Positions 1 through 8,700 of a DNA stretch of 43,999 nucleotides are shown piece after piece. The position numbers were made by a program, and so were the translations under genes. The DNA is taken from the NCBI RefSeq assembly GCF_024606265.1, contig NZ_JAHHPP010000154.1, forward strand, positions 1-43,999, given 5' to 3'. Position 1 is the stretch's first letter. Each line of letters starts with the position of its first letter. The notes under the pieces are model-generated. The model was not told the DNA's origin. It saw nothing but the letters and a program-made list of their open reading frames with translations, and ran no database searches. The DNA comes from Endozoicomonas sp. SESOKO1. GTDB taxonomy: Bacteria > Pseudomonadota > Gammaproteobacteria > Pseudomonadales > Endozoicomonadaceae.

Positions 1-2
1 AA

Positions 3-689
3 ACTGATGAACAGAAACATCAGCAATCCGGTAAATCAGCCCTGCCATTAGAAGAGAGGAAAGTTTATCAGTGTGATTTCGATGGTTGCGATAAAAAATA
101 TAAACGTAAGTTCAGTCTGCAAAGGCACCAACTCACTCATTCGGGGAAGAAACCATTTAAATGTAAGGAAGAAAAATGTGGGAAGCAGTTTGCTGAGAGG
201 TATCTACTGACAAGGCACGAATTAATTCATACGAATCAGAGACTATTTAAATGTAAGTTTGAAAATTGTGGAAAAGGATTTAACCATAGACATTATTTGA
301 AAGTACATGAACTCGCACATGCGGGGTATAAACCATATAAATGTCATCTTTTAAATTGTGGTAAGGCTTTTAGTAGAAAGTATGATCTGAAAATGCATGA
401 ATTCGTTCATAGTGGTCAGAAGCCGTATGAGTGTAAAATTAAGGATTGTGGTAAAAGATTTAAAACGAAGCAAAATATGAAAAGACATGAATTCATTCAT
501 TCAGGTCAGAAGCCATTCAGTTGCCGTGTTGGGAAGTGCGGTAAAGTATTCACTACGAAGCAGCAAATGATAAGGCACGAAGTCACTCATAGGGATCAGA
601 AGCCATTCAATTGTCAGATTGAGAAGTGCGGTAAAGGATTTACCACGAAGCAACATCTGATATGCGATTATAGGGATCAGCAAACATAA
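3..689 (+). CDS. C2H2 zinc-finger protein, 5' end outside the window
   Basis: The frame is open from position 3 to the stop at 687-689, so the gene begins left of the window; the first internal start codon (TTG at 297) lies inside a finger and is not a credible start. Seven tandem units of exactly 30 residues (90 bp) begin near 66, 156, 246, 336, 426, 516 and 606. Six match C-x4-C-x12-H-x3-H with linkers such as HSGQKPF, the TFIIIA/Krueppel type usual in eukaryotes. The seventh keeps both Cys but ends in QHLICDYRDQQT: compared with finger 6 it lacks 9 bp and both zinc-binding His, so it should not fold normally. The gene is visibly more AT-rich than its neighbours. Sequence-specific nucleic-acid binding follows from the family; a role in the host nucleus is inference. 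No export signal can be judged because the N-terminus is missing. Confidence 0.9.
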   Translation, partial: TDEQKHQQSGKSALPLEERKVYQCDFDGCDKKYKRKFSLQRHQLTHSGKKPFKCKEEKCGKQFAERYLLTRHELIHTNQRLFKCKFENCGKGFNHRHYLKVHELAHAGYKPYKCHLLNCGKAFSRKYDLKMHEFVHSGQKPYECKIKDCGKRFKTKQNMKRHEFIHSGQKPFSCRVGKCGKVFTTKQQMIRHEVTHRDQKPFNCQIEKCGKGFTTKQHLICDYRDQQT

Positions 690-774
690 CATAACCGACG
701 TATGTATGGTTGTGTCAGTCATCCGGAAAAGGCCTGTTTACGGCTTATTTGCCGTGGAGTCCTGGAGGGAAAGA

Positions 775-806
775 TCTCTTCTTGTCTCCGTGCCTTCGTG
801 GCAAGA
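775..806. repeat. Short dispersed repeat, copy 1 (CACAAAGRCACRGAGGCAC type)
   Basis: The plus strand at 784-805 resembles 17217-17238 at about 16 of 22 positions, and all differences are transitions. Both copies lie about 10-16 bp beyond the stop codon of a minus-strand gene (cbpM here, malQ there). Function unknown. The rest of 690-821 holds nothing else recognisable. Confidence 0.4.
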
Positions 807-821
807 TTTTTTCTTTACCGG

Positions 822-1127
822 CTAGTCTCCAATAAAGCGACTTAAACGCCCCTTGAGGTGACGGTTCTCTTTCCGAAGCTGATCCAGTTTTTCCAGTAAC
901 TCAATAGCCAGTGCTATACCCGGCCAGTCTATATCAAGGTCGTGGTGCAGGCGTACGGCTTTTCTGGTCAGCAGTACCATGGCTGGACTGAATTGCCATT
1001 CACCGGGTGAAGTGCCAATGGGTTCGACAATCCCCTGCTCGATAATTTCGATGACGGTCTCTTCTGCTACACCGGTTTGCAGACAGATTTCAGTGAAACT
1101 CAGGTAGGTGGTCTGTGTATCGGTCAT
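822..1127 (-). CDS. cbpM: Chaperone modulator CbpM
   Basis: A 101-residue protein of the CbpM family, small MerR-like helix-turn-helix proteins that bind the J-domain of CbpA and block its stimulation of DnaK. The N-terminal part (about 8-55) carries the winged-helix-like section with [19 protein letters not shown]. The C-terminal part (about 70-95) is a Leu-rich amphipathic helix. The ATG at 1125-1127 overlaps the cbpA stop by 4 bp (ATGA), so the two are translationally coupled in the order cbpA-cbpM, the arrangement known from other gammaproteobacteria. Family length is about 100 residues, so the gene is complete. Confidence 0.87.
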   Translation of the reverse strand: MTDTQTTYLSFTEICLQTGVAEETVIEIIEQGIVEPIGTSPGEWQFSPAMVLLTRKAVRLHHDLDIDWPGIALAIELLEKLDQLRKENRHLKGRLSRFIGD

Positions 1128-2092
1128 GAGGCTTCACTCCACTCGGCCCGTGGATCGAAGGGAACCTGTTCTGCCAGCTGTTGCCAGCACTCTTTGACGC
1201 TGTCGTTGCTCGTGGGCAGAACAATTTTCAGCAGCGCATAAAGGTCACCCCGTATCTGCTTGCCGGGCAAGCCTTTGCCTTTTACCCGTAAGCGCTGGCC
1301 ACCCTGGCTGTTGGCCGGAATGGTCAGGTTAATCTTGCCGGACAGTGTAGGCAGCGTTACCTTGGCGCCAAGCGCTGCCTCCCAGGGAGCGAGGGGAAGG
1401 GTGATAATCAGGTTATGCCCTTCCACATCAAATAGTGGATGAGGTACCAGCCTGATGCGCAAATACAGGTCGCCATTGCCGCCATCTCCGATACCCGGGG
1501 CCCCCTGGCCTTTCAGTCGGATAAGCTCGCCATCGGTTACGCCGGGTGGGATTTTTACCTTGAGGGTTTTATTTACCTCGGTAACTTGCCCATGTTCATC
1601 GTAATGGGGCAGGCTGTAGGAAATGGTTTTGCGCTCATCACTGAGCGTATCTTCAAGAAAGACAGGCATCTCGGTTTCGATATCCTGGCCCCGCTGGCCA
1701 TACATCCTTCGTTGTCCAAAACCACTGGCCCGGGAGTCCGTGCCGCTGCCAAAGGTGCCGCTGCCAAAGACAGACGAAAAGAAATCTGAAAAATCTCCCT
1801 GGAAATGTTGCCCGCTGTCGCTCCAGGACCCGGAAGGTTGCCAGCCGGGCGGTGGATGAAAGCCTTGCTGAGACCCGCCGTACTGACGGATTTCATCGTA
1901 CTCTGCACGTCTTTCGTCGTCTTTCAGTACTTCATAGGCTTCAGCCACCTCCTTGAACTGGTTTTCAGCATCATGGTGGTCACTGACATCCGGGTGATAC
2001 TTCCTGGCCAGCTTTCGGTAGGCGTTTTTTATGGTCTTCTTATCAGCATCAGGCTCTACACCCAGAATCTTGTAGTAGTCTTTGAATTCCAT
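1124..2092 (-). CDS. cbpA: Curved-DNA-binding protein / DnaJ-class co-chaperone CbpA
   Basis: A 322-residue J-protein. It has an N-terminal J-domain (1-70) with the HPD motif at 33-35, a Gly/Phe-rich linker (about 75-140), and two C-terminal beta-sandwich substrate-binding domains (about 145-310). There is no CxxCxGxG zinc domain, which separates CbpA from DnaJ. CbpA stimulates DnaK ATPase and in E. coli also binds curved DNA. The start ATG at 2092 gives [12 protein letters not shown], the canonical J-domain start; the frame stays open upstream to 2332 but that stretch (many Cys/Trp, no homology pattern) reads as untranslated. It overlaps cbpM by 4 bp. The next upstream minus-strand gene, anmK, ends at 2209, leaving 116 bp for a promoter. 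Confidence 0.95.
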   Translation of the reverse strand: MEFKDYYKILGVEPDADKKTIKNAYRKLARKYHPDVSDHHDAENQFKEVAEAYEVLKDDERRAEYDEIRQYGGSQQGFHPPPGWQPSGSWSDSGQHFQGDFSDFFSSVFGSGTFGSGTDSRASGFGQRRMYGQRGQDIETEMPVFLEDTLSDERKTISYSLPHYDEHGQVTEVNKTLKVKIPPGVTDGELIRLKGQGAPGIGDGGNGDLYLRIRLVPHPLFDVEGHNLIITLPLAPWEAALGAKVTLPTLSGKINLTIPANSQGGQRLRVKGKGLPGKQIRGDLYALLKIVLPTSNDSVKECWQQLAEQVPFDPRAEWSEAS

Positions 2093-2208
2093 AATGCATC
2101 CAGTATTGCTACAAGGAGATATCGAACAGCAGAAAGGGAATAACTGTGAGCCTACTATAGACCAAAGATAGACTTGCCATGGTAGGGACGTTCTATTCAA
2201 CAAACGTT

Positions 2209-3318
2209 TTAGTGGAAATAACTTCCACCGAGTAATCGCAAACCCGATGCTCCGGTAACCGCAGGCAGGTTGCCGGGTTGTCTTGACATATTCTGTCTTG
2301 CTAACCAGGCAAACGCGACAGCCTCTACCCACTGGGGGTCAACACCAAGCTCCAGCGTTGATCCCAGCCTTATGCCGAACATTTCCTCTTTTAGCATTGC
2401 TATAAGGGTCTTGTTATTGACACCGCCTCCACAGGTAAACACTTCATCAGTATCGGGGGCATATTGTTGTATCGCATCGGCAATGCAACGGGCCGTCAGG
2501 CGACACAGGGTTGCCTGTATAGTGGACGGGGAGAGTCCACGAAAGCCTTCAAGCATGGCATTGAGCCAGGCCGGGTTGAACAGTTCCCGGCCTGTGCTCT
2601 TGGGAGCGGGTAATCGGAAAAAGGGGTCACTCAACATGGTTTCCAGCAGGATTGGGTCATGAGGCTCCTGAGCAGCATGAAGGCCATCTTTGTCATAAGG
2701 TTGCCCCCACTGCTGTTGGCACCAATAGTCCATTAAAAGGTTCCCCGGGCCGGTATCAAAGCCGGTTACGGCGTTTTGCTCACTATTTTCAGCAGGCAGG
2801 ATCGATATATTGCTGATGCCTCCAATGTTGACGATCACCCGGTGTGATGTTTTGCTGGTAAAAACCGCACGGTGAAACGCGGGAACCAGCGGGGCTCCCT
2901 GGCCACCGGCGGCCATATCCCTGCGCCTGAAGTCCGCAATGACGGTAATGCCGGTCTGCTCTGCCAGGATATTAGGGTCACCGATCTGCAGGGTGTAACC
3001 GGATTCTGGCATGTGTCTGATGGTCTGGCCATGACTGCCAATGGCCCTGACCTGGTCAGCGGCAAGCCCTGCCTTGTCCAGAAGCGCATTGACCGTTTCT
3101 GCCGCCACATAAGCGATGGCCGGATCCACTTCGGCCATCAAACGAATTTCATCATGGCCGGGCTGACAGAGCTGTTGAATTTTTTCCTTGAGTCCTGCAG
3201 GCCATTCAGTACTGTGGCTGGCCAGAAGTGTTGGGCTATGGCCATCAAAGTGAACGGCTGCAGCATCAATGGCATCCAGGCTGGTACCGGACATAAGCCC
3301 TATGTAGATATCTGACAC
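2209..3318 (-). CDS. anmK: Anhydro-N-acetylmuramic acid kinase
   Basis: AnmK phosphorylates and opens 1,6-anhydro-MurNAc released from murein, giving MurNAc-6-P for peptidoglycan recycling. Visible ASKHA-type kinase motifs are SGTSLD at 10-15, [19 protein letters not shown] and GFDTGPGN. The GTG at 3318 gives 369 residues, matching the usual family length, and starts 44 bp after the upstream peptidase gene ends. The longer frame begins with TTG at 3408, would add 30 residues unlike the family and overlap the peptidase gene by 47 bp, so I reject it; neither start has a strong ribosome site. Co-directional with the M23 peptidase, a pairing also known from Pseudomonas and functionally sensible (wall cleavage and fragment recycling). 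Confidence 0.95.
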   Translation of the reverse strand: MSDIYIGLMSGTSLDAIDAAAVHFDGHSPTLLASHSTEWPAGLKEKIQQLCQPGHDEIRLMAEVDPAIAYVAAETVNALLDKAGLAADQVRAIGSHGQTIRHMPESGYTLQIGDPNILAEQTGITVIADFRRRDMAAGGQGAPLVPAFHRAVFTSKTSHRVIVNIGGISNISILPAENSEQNAVTGFDTGPGNLLMDYWCQQQWGQPYDKDGLHAAQEPHDPILLETMLSDPFFRLPAPKSTGRELFNPAWLNAMLEGFRGLSPSTIQATLCRLTARCIADAIQQYAPDTDEVFTCGGGVNNKTLIAMLKEEMFGIRLGSTLELGVDPQWVEAVAFAWLARQNMSRQPGNLPAVTGASGLRLLGGSYFH

Positions 3319-3361
3319 GGTGCGTCTCTGAAAGGGAGGCTCATTGAACCATTGTTGTTTA

Positions 3362-4819
3362 TCACTGAGTGGCCAGAAGGGTTTCCCTGTGCTTCTCAAG
3401 ACTGGCAATCATCGGTTCGGATCTTTTCCTGAAGTTAGCCATTTCACTTTTGGCGATAGGTGCTGCATCCGGGAGCTTAACCGTCATCGGGTTTCTGTGA
3501 ACGCCATTGACACGAAACTCATAGTGCAGGTGAGGCCCGGTGGCCCAGCCCGTTTTACCAACATAGGCTATGGTCTGGCCCTGACGAACCTTCTGGCCTT
3601 TTTTCAGACTGGCCAGTTTATTGGCATGGGCATAGACGGTAACAATATTATTCGGGTGCTGGATAAATACCACATTGCCGAAACCATTCTGCCAGCCGGA
3701 AAACTGCACACGGCCATCGCCAGAGGCTTTAATCGGAGTGTTCATCGGTGCTGCGTAATCGACCCCCCGGTGCGGGCGTTTGGTCTTGAATACCGGGTGC
3801 AGGCGGTTGGGGTTAAAACTTGAGCTGATACGGGTAAAGTCCACCGGAGTACGGAGAAACGCCTTCTTCATGCTTTTTCCATCAGGGGTATAGTAGTCAG
3901 TATCGCCGTTACTGTCGGTATAGCGGATGGCGGTGTAGGTTTGGCCCTGGTTAGTGAAGCTGGCAGCCAGAATATCGCCATCACCCAGTTTTTCCCCTTC
4001 CAGATATTTCTCTTCGTAGAGCAGATTAAAGCTATCACCACTGCGGATATCCTGAACGAAATCGATATCCCAGCCAAAAATTCCAGCCAGTTCCATGGTC
4101 AGGTTCTGGGAAAGGCCGGCTTTCTGACTGGCAAGGAAGAGAGAGCTATTAATGATGCCACTGGCGTAGGTGGGCCGGATTTCCGGTGACAGGGTAATCA
4201 GTTCTGCCTGGTAGCCATCGTCTCCCTTATTAAAGAAGATGCTTTCCAGTCTGGACTTGACGTAACGCAGCTGGGTCAGTGTTCCTTCCGGATTAATCCG
4301 GAATTCCAGGGATTCTCCAGGGCGTATTTGAGCCAGGGCTTCTCCATACACGGGCGTGTTGGCAATCTGGTAAACGACACTGGCATTCAGTCCCTGGTTA
4401 TTAAATAACACGGATAAATTATCACCGGATTTAATGGTAACATTGTGCCATTTTCCAAGCTTTTGCTCCAGGTCATAGGCGGCTTTTGCCAGTGCTTTGG
4501 CTTCTGCTTCCTGTTCCACTTCCTTGATCAATGTTTCTGATTGATCAGAACTTTTGTCGCTGGCCTGGTCAGTGATAAATGGAGAAGTTTGGGTAGCTTC
4601 GCTGCTGCTGGTCAGCTCCAGGGTGTCTTCCTGAGGCTGGAAAGCATCGATGGACATCGGGATTTCATTACGTCTGGCTTCTACGTTACCAGAGGGTAAA
4701 AGAGCCATCAATCCCATGATGCCGGCAGCGATCGTACTTGCCAGCAGCAAGTGTCGCCTGGGGAACTGTTTCAGGCGCTGGTTGATCCGTGTTGCGCCCC
4801 TCGGGATGGCTTTATTCAT
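3362..4819 (-). CDS. M23-family murein DD-endopeptidase with membrane anchor
   Basis: A 485-residue envelope peptidase. A basic N-terminus followed by a hydrophobic helix (about 24-42) is a signal anchor or uncleaved signal. A low-complexity acidic linker (60-115) leads to an OapA/LysM-like region (about 122-205). The C-terminal LytM/peptidase_M23 domain (about 340-445) has the zinc ligands H350 and D354 (HRGVDYA) and the HLH pair at 430-432. The family cleaves peptidoglycan cross-links (MepM-like). In Pseudomonas the homologue sits between anmK and a tyrosyl-tRNA synthetase gene; the same neighbours occur here but an extra gene separates it from tyrS. ATG start, weak ribosome site. Confidence 0.93.
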   Translation of the reverse strand: MNKAIPRGATRINQRLKQFPRRHLLLASTIAAGIMGLMALLPSGNVEARRNEIPMSIDAFQPQEDTLELTSSSEATQTSPFITDQASDKSSDQSETLIKEVEQEAEAKALAKAAYDLEQKLGKWHNVTIKSGDNLSVLFNNQGLNASVVYQIANTPVYGEALAQIRPGESLEFRINPEGTLTQLRYVKSRLESIFFNKGDDGYQAELITLSPEIRPTYASGIINSSLFLASQKAGLSQNLTMELAGIFGWDIDFVQDIRSGDSFNLLYEEKYLEGEKLGDGDILAASFTNQGQTYTAIRYTDSNGDTDYYTPDGKSMKKAFLRTPVDFTRISSSFNPNRLHPVFKTKRPHRGVDYAAPMNTPIKASGDGRVQFSGWQNGFGNVVFIQHPNNIVTVYAHANKLASLKKGQKVRQGQTIAYVGKTGWATGPHLHYEFRVNGVHRNPMTVKLPDAAPIAKSEMANFRKRSEPMIASLEKHRETLLATQ

Positions 4820-4990
4820 TAAGGTTTTAACGCTGTCTTCATTGTGCCAGTCAATAAATTATAACGGTAAAAAACACCGTAAGTCATGTCTGTCAGAAAA
4901 GGTTCGTCAGTACAAGTTAAATTATGATTTTTTCTGGTCAGTGTCTTTATTTTCACGAACTATTTTATTGCCTGGTCGTTTCAAGGGTGG

Positions 4991-5020
4991 AGGTTATAAA
5001 AGGTTATAAGAGGTTATAAA
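4991..5020. repeat. Three tandem 10-bp repeats (AGGTTATAAR)
   Basis: Three head-to-tail copies (4991-5000, 5001-5010, 5011-5020) differ only at the tenth base. They lie in the 237-bp gap between the M23 gene start (4819) and the stop of the upstream minus-strand gene (5057). The 10-bp period is close to one DNA helical turn, so a stacked protein-binding site upstream of the peptidase is possible; strand slippage without function is equally possible. Confidence 0.6.
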
Positions 5021-5056
5021 GTGCCGGGCAATGACGGGTTCAGTTATGCGTGTTGT

Positions 5057-6172
5057 TCATCGACAGAATTGATGTACTGGAACTGAGGTTGGAATGTCAT
5101 CACCTGCAGGGGTCAGAATACACGAGTGCAGCCTTTTTTGCACTGGGTGTTGTACTGATGATAGATGGTTTGCCTGTGAGAAGGATACAGGGCTGGTGCC
5201 CGGTTGCTGAGTTGTTTGAGCACTGGTAGTCAGTGGTTCTGGAGCAGTACCGTGCTGGTTTGTGGGTTTGGGGGGCAGCTGGGGGCTTTGGTTTTTATTG
5301 CCTGTGTCTACTGCGGTGGTTGATTGGCTGCATTGTGACTCCTGGCTTGATTCCTTTGTTGAGGTCATGGCGGTCGGTGGTTCGGTAGGCAGGAGAGCGG
5401 GCTGGCAGGCCGGGTTGGCCCGGGATGGGCGTTCAACTTCCGGATCAAGTGGTGGCATTTGTGGATCCTGATGGCTTAAAGGCAGAGTAGATGCTGACCG
5501 GGAAAGTGATTCAGGGGAAGTCGGTTTATTGAGATAGAAATAAGGTTTTGCCTTAAACAGCCAGTCTGGTGTATGCAGAATAATGGTACCTACGACACCC
5601 AGTAGATACACGGAAAGGGTTACGGAGATGACCACGCTGACAAGATGCACCCAGCTATATTCAGAACCCGGTGTTGTACTGGACTCTACAAAATGCTTCC
5701 ATCGGCTGGCCCCTTGCCTGACATATTCTTCCACTGGGGGATTCTGGAGATAAGTCGTTTGCTGTATGGGTTCTGTGTCAGTGGGCTTTTCATCAGTGGG
5801 CTTTTCATCAGTGAGCTTTTTATCACTAAGCTGGGAGAGGGACTGCTGGCCAATTCTATTCTTCTCTCTGGCTGGCACCTGTTGAGCCGTTCTATTCCCC
5901 AGGTTCTCATGAGCATATTGAAGCAGCCCGATAAAACCACCAAAACAGACACTGGACAAGACGACCACCTTTCTGCAAACAAAATTCAGGCACTCGGCGG
6001 CTGTTGAAAGGGATCGCATGACCACCCAGGCGGCATCACCTGCTGAAAAAACTGAACCCGTCCCTTCAGGTTGGCACACTGGTTCTTTTTCTTGGGAAAC
6101 CTGGGATGTGCCCGAGTGAGCTGCAGGGTAGGTTGAAGCTGTTGGTGCCGACAGTGGTTGTGGATAATCCAA
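5057..6172 (-). CDS. Proline/serine-rich two-TM protein of unknown function
   Basis: I do not recognise a family for this 371-residue protein. Two hydrophobic segments (about 68-86 and 175-199) flank a hydrophilic loop with an in-frame repeat, TDEKP/TDEKP/TDTEP, encoded by three 15-bp tandem copies at 5781-5825. Residues 210-371 are a low-complexity tail rich in Pro, Ser, Thr and Gln with PPTAM and PQLPPKP stretches, the sort of segment that binds SH3 or WW domains in eukaryotes (inference only). The start is TTG at 6172, supported by GGGGGAG six bases upstream. It interrupts the otherwise conserved M23 peptidase-tyrS neighbourhood, which suggests a recent insertion. Candidates: integral membrane protein or secreted host-interaction protein. 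Confidence 0.62.
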   Translation of the reverse strand: MDYPQPLSAPTASTYPAAHSGTSQVSQEKEPVCQPEGTGSVFSAGDAAWVVMRSLSTAAECLNFVCRKVVVLSSVCFGGFIGLLQYAHENLGNRTAQQVPAREKNRIGQQSLSQLSDKKLTDEKPTDEKPTDTEPIQQTTYLQNPPVEEYVRQGASRWKHFVESSTTPGSEYSWVHLVSVVISVTLSVYLLGVVGTIILHTPDWLFKAKPYFYLNKPTSPESLSRSASTLPLSHQDPQMPPLDPEVERPSRANPACQPALLPTEPPTAMTSTKESSQESQCSQSTTAVDTGNKNQSPQLPPKPTNQHGTAPEPLTTSAQTTQQPGTSPVSFSQANHLSSVQHPVQKRLHSCILTPAGDDIPTSVPVHQFCR

Positions 6173-6522
6173 AGAATTCTCCCCCTGTGGGATGCATACC
6201 GAACCTCCCTGAAAACCAGAAGCCTGTGTTTCAGAAAGGTAATCTGAATCACTCTGGACTGATTCGACAGTGAGGATTTAACGTGAGTTCCAGTCTGAAG
6301 AGGTAAAGGGCTGGTAAGGTAAATACACTGAAATTTACATTATTTAGAGGTCAGGCATTTGTTCCTGCAGCATTTTGTTGTATTTTGGGCGGCTTGATTT
6401 TTTATTGATCGTTTCCTGCCAGGCTGATTTGGCAGGAAGTTTTTTCTTGATTTGGTGTCAGAGCTTCTGGCATCCACCGCGGTATTCCGGTTGAATCATC
6501 AAATCGTCGCAGGAAAAGGCCA
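6173..6522. promoter_or_regulatory. Divergent control region upstream of tyrS
   Basis: This 350-bp gap carries no gene. Its minus-strand side ends in the strong GGGGGAG ribosome site of the 371-residue protein. Its plus-strand side carries an intrinsic terminator at 6413-6445 and then about 75 bp to the tyrS ATG, preceded by AGGA near 6510. I see no clear promoter hexamers. Confidence 0.5.
6413..6445 (+). terminator. Rho-independent terminator within the tyrS leader
   Basis: A perfect 9-bp stem (6413-6421 with 6430-6438) encloses an 8-base loop and is followed by G and six T (6440-6445), so it points along the plus strand. No plus-strand gene precedes it in this gap, so it must end a leader or small RNA. 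On the minus strand no T-run follows. Confidence 0.72.
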
Positions 6523-7830
6523 ATGTCCGATAGTCAAAACCCGTTGCTGAAAGATCTTCAGGCCCGCCAGCTCATCGCGCAGACCACTGCCGTCGAGGAA
6601 CTGGACACTCATCTGAGCGAACAGCCCCGGGTGCTCTATTGTGGTTTCGATCCTACGGCTGACAGTCTCCATCTTGGCCATCTGGTGCCATTGCTAGTGC
6701 TCAAGCGCTTCCAGCAGGCGGGTCACAAACCCATTGCCCTGGTGGGTGGGGCCACCGGTCTGATTGGTGACCCAAGCTTCAAGGCCGCTGAACGTCAACT
6801 GAATACCCCGGAGGTTGTGGCTGGCTGGGTTGAGAAAATCAAGGGCCAGGTGAGTCAGTTTATCGACTTCGACTGCGGAGAAAACTCAGCCGTTGTTGCC
6901 AATAATCTGGATTGGACGGGGAACCTGAATGTTCTGGACTTCCTGAGAGATATCGGCAAGCACTTTTCGGTGAATGCCATGATCAACAAGGAGTCTGTTC
7001 AGCAACGGCTGAACCGGGAAGGCGCTGGTATCTCCTTTACCGAGTTTTCCTATGCCCTGCTCCAGGGAATGGACTTTGCCGAGCTGAACCGTCGTTATGA
7101 CTGTACCCTGCAGATTGGTGGCAGTGACCAGTGGGGTAATATTGTTGGCGGTATTGACCTTGCCCGTCGTCAGAATAAGGCCCGTGCTTTCGGGTTAACG
7201 GTACCATTGATTACCAAGTCTGATGGCACCAAGTTTGGTAAAACGGAAGGCGGTGCAGTCTGGCTGGATTCAAGAAAGACGTCTCAATATGCGTTTTACC
7301 AGTTCTGGATGAATACCGCTGATGCGGATGTGTACCGTTTCCTGAAGTTCTTCACGTTCCTGGACATGGCAGAGATTGAGGCCATTGAGCAAGCTGATGC
7401 TGAGCGTCAGGGCAGGCCGGAAGCCCAGAGGATTCTTGCCCGTGAAGCTACCCGCCTGGTGCATGGGGAAGAAGGTCTCAAGGCGGCGGAGCGGATCACT
7501 GAAGCACTGTTTTCCGGTGACATTACCCGGCTTTCAGAAACCGATATGGAGCAGTTGAAGCAGGATGGCCTGCCAGGTGCCACTATCGAGCGGACCGGGC
7601 TGGAAGGCCAGGCGATGACGCAGCTGTTTGCCGAAGTCGGCATGGTTAAGTCAGGCAAGCAGGTTAAGGATGCGCTGGCTAATAACGCAGTGTTCTTTAA
7701 CGGTGTAGCTCGTGGTGCTGCCGATAATATGAACCTGCCAGAGTGCTTTGCTGCAGAGAGCGCCATGTATGGTCGGTTCTTCCTGGTGAAATTGGGTAAG
7801 AAAAATCACTTCCTGTTTGAAGTGGTTTAA
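6523..7830 (+). CDS. tyrS: Tyrosyl-tRNA synthetase
   Basis: Class I aminoacyl-tRNA synthetase of 435 residues that charges tRNA-Tyr. The Rossmann catalytic domain carries HLGH at 50-53 (HIGH motif) and KFGKT at 237-241 (KMSKS-like). Tyrosine-pocket segments such as the GGSDQWGN stretch and the [11 protein letters not shown] helix are present. The C-terminal portion (about 368-435, with [14 protein letters not shown]) is an S4-like RNA-binding domain. ATG start with AGGA about ten bases upstream. Full length and intact. The leader holds an intrinsic terminator, raising the possibility of attenuation. Confidence 0.98.
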   Translation: MSDSQNPLLKDLQARQLIAQTTAVEELDTHLSEQPRVLYCGFDPTADSLHLGHLVPLLVLKRFQQAGHKPIALVGGATGLIGDPSFKAAERQLNTPEVVAGWVEKIKGQVSQFIDFDCGENSAVVANNLDWTGNLNVLDFLRDIGKHFSVNAMINKESVQQRLNREGAGISFTEFSYALLQGMDFAELNRRYDCTLQIGGSDQWGNIVGGIDLARRQNKARAFGLTVPLITKSDGTKFGKTEGGAVWLDSRKTSQYAFYQFWMNTADADVYRFLKFFTFLDMAEIEAIEQADAERQGRPEAQRILAREATRLVHGEEGLKAAERITEALFSGDITRLSETDMEQLKQDGLPGATIERTGLEGQAMTQLFAEVGMVKSGKQVKDALANNAVFFNGVARGAADNMNLPECFAAESAMYGRFFLVKLGKKNHFLFEVV

Positions 7831-7891
7831 TTGAAGCGTTCTCTTTTTTGAATAAGAGCGTTTTATTAAAAACGTGTTATTGAAAATTCAT

Positions 7892-7920
7892 GGTCATCGG
7901 GCAGTCCTGTCCCGGTGACC
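7892..7920. terminator. Hairpin between convergent tyrS and amrA
   Basis: Ten-base arms (7892-7901 and 7911-7920) pair with one mismatch around a 9-base loop, in the 127-bp gap between two convergent genes. Neither strand has a proper T-tract after it, so this is a weak bidirectional terminator candidate. Confidence 0.35.
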
Positions 7921-7957
7921 GTTGTATAAATCTGGCTATTCGGATTAATAGTCAGCT

Positions 7958-8539
7958 TCAGTTCCTCCTTTCTTTAAACTTGACACACCGATAACGAAAG
8001 CACTCCATATCGTCAGGCCACAATCCCGGAGCCATACCTGCCTTGCTTTTCAAATGAGCCAGAAATTGCCTGGGGTTAGGCAGCTGTTTCCACACCTGCG
8101 GCAAGAACGTTGCGCTGTATTGGGGATTGTGAATCAATAATCCGTCGATGCCCGGATGCAGCTGCTTTAAGAGGTCTTTCTCGTCAGCAACGTCCATCCG
8201 TTCCTGAGGTGTCAGTATGGAAATTTCGATCTTGATGTCGTTCAGTTCATTTTCAGTTACCGGTGGAAACCGTGGATCCCGGAATGCGCTGGCGAAGGCA
8301 TTGTGGATCACATCATCCAGCAGTGTCCGGTAAGCCCGGGTTGAACCAATACAGCCCCGGAGTTCCCCACGCTTTTGCAGTGTTACAAAGCTGGCGGCCT
8401 GTTGCACAAAGAAGTCAGCCAGGTCTTCACTTTCCTGTGATGGCTCCGGTGGCAGACCCTGCGTACACCCTTCACTGATGGTCTTGCGGGCCAGGCGTAA
8501 TAATTCTCTTTTCTGATTTTCTGTGGGTTCGATTTGCAC
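7958..8539 (-). CDS. amrA: AmmeMemoRadiSam system protein A (AMMECR1 domain)
   Basis: A 193-residue protein made almost entirely of an AMMECR1 domain, with the signature LRGCIG at 60-65 and the following conserved stretch FASAFRDPRFPPVTENEL. AMMECR1 proteins occur in all domains of life; the biochemical role is not established. The start is GTG at 8539; no ATG is available nearby and the N-terminus begins just before the domain, so this start is reasonable. It lies downstream of amrB on the same strand with a 161-bp gap; amrS is divergent. All three components of the system are therefore present. Confidence 0.9.
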   Translation of the reverse strand: MQIEPTENQKRELLRLARKTISEGCTQGLPPEPSQESEDLADFFVQQAASFVTLQKRGELRGCIGSTRAYRTLLDDVIHNAFASAFRDPRFPPVTENELNDIKIEISILTPQERMDVADEKDLLKQLHPGIDGLLIHNPQYSATFLPQVWKQLPNPRQFLAHLKSKAGMAPGLWPDDMECFRYRCVKFKERRN

Positions 8540-8700
8540 AGTAGAAATTCCCGTTTTCTTTCGTTAGAGGCATTGAAAGCCTCCTTCTGGTATTTATCGC
8601 CACCCAACGGAACCTCTGAATTTCGGCTTTATGTCATCTGACAATAATAATGCTGAGCGTCTTGATTTGTGGCTGTGTACCGCCTTGATAAATAATCTGT

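Noticed and set aside
2093-2332. Upstream extension of cbpA by 80 residues
   Set aside because: The J-domain normally begins at the protein start, and the extension has no family resemblance and overlaps the anmK end.
3319-3408. Upstream TTG start for anmK
   Set aside because: Adds 30 residues absent from the family and overlaps the peptidase gene; GTG 3318 gives the standard length.
6253-6412. T-box or Tyr-rich leader peptide before tyrS
   Set aside because: No T-box sequence and no small frame with Tyr codons could be read; only the terminator itself is supported.
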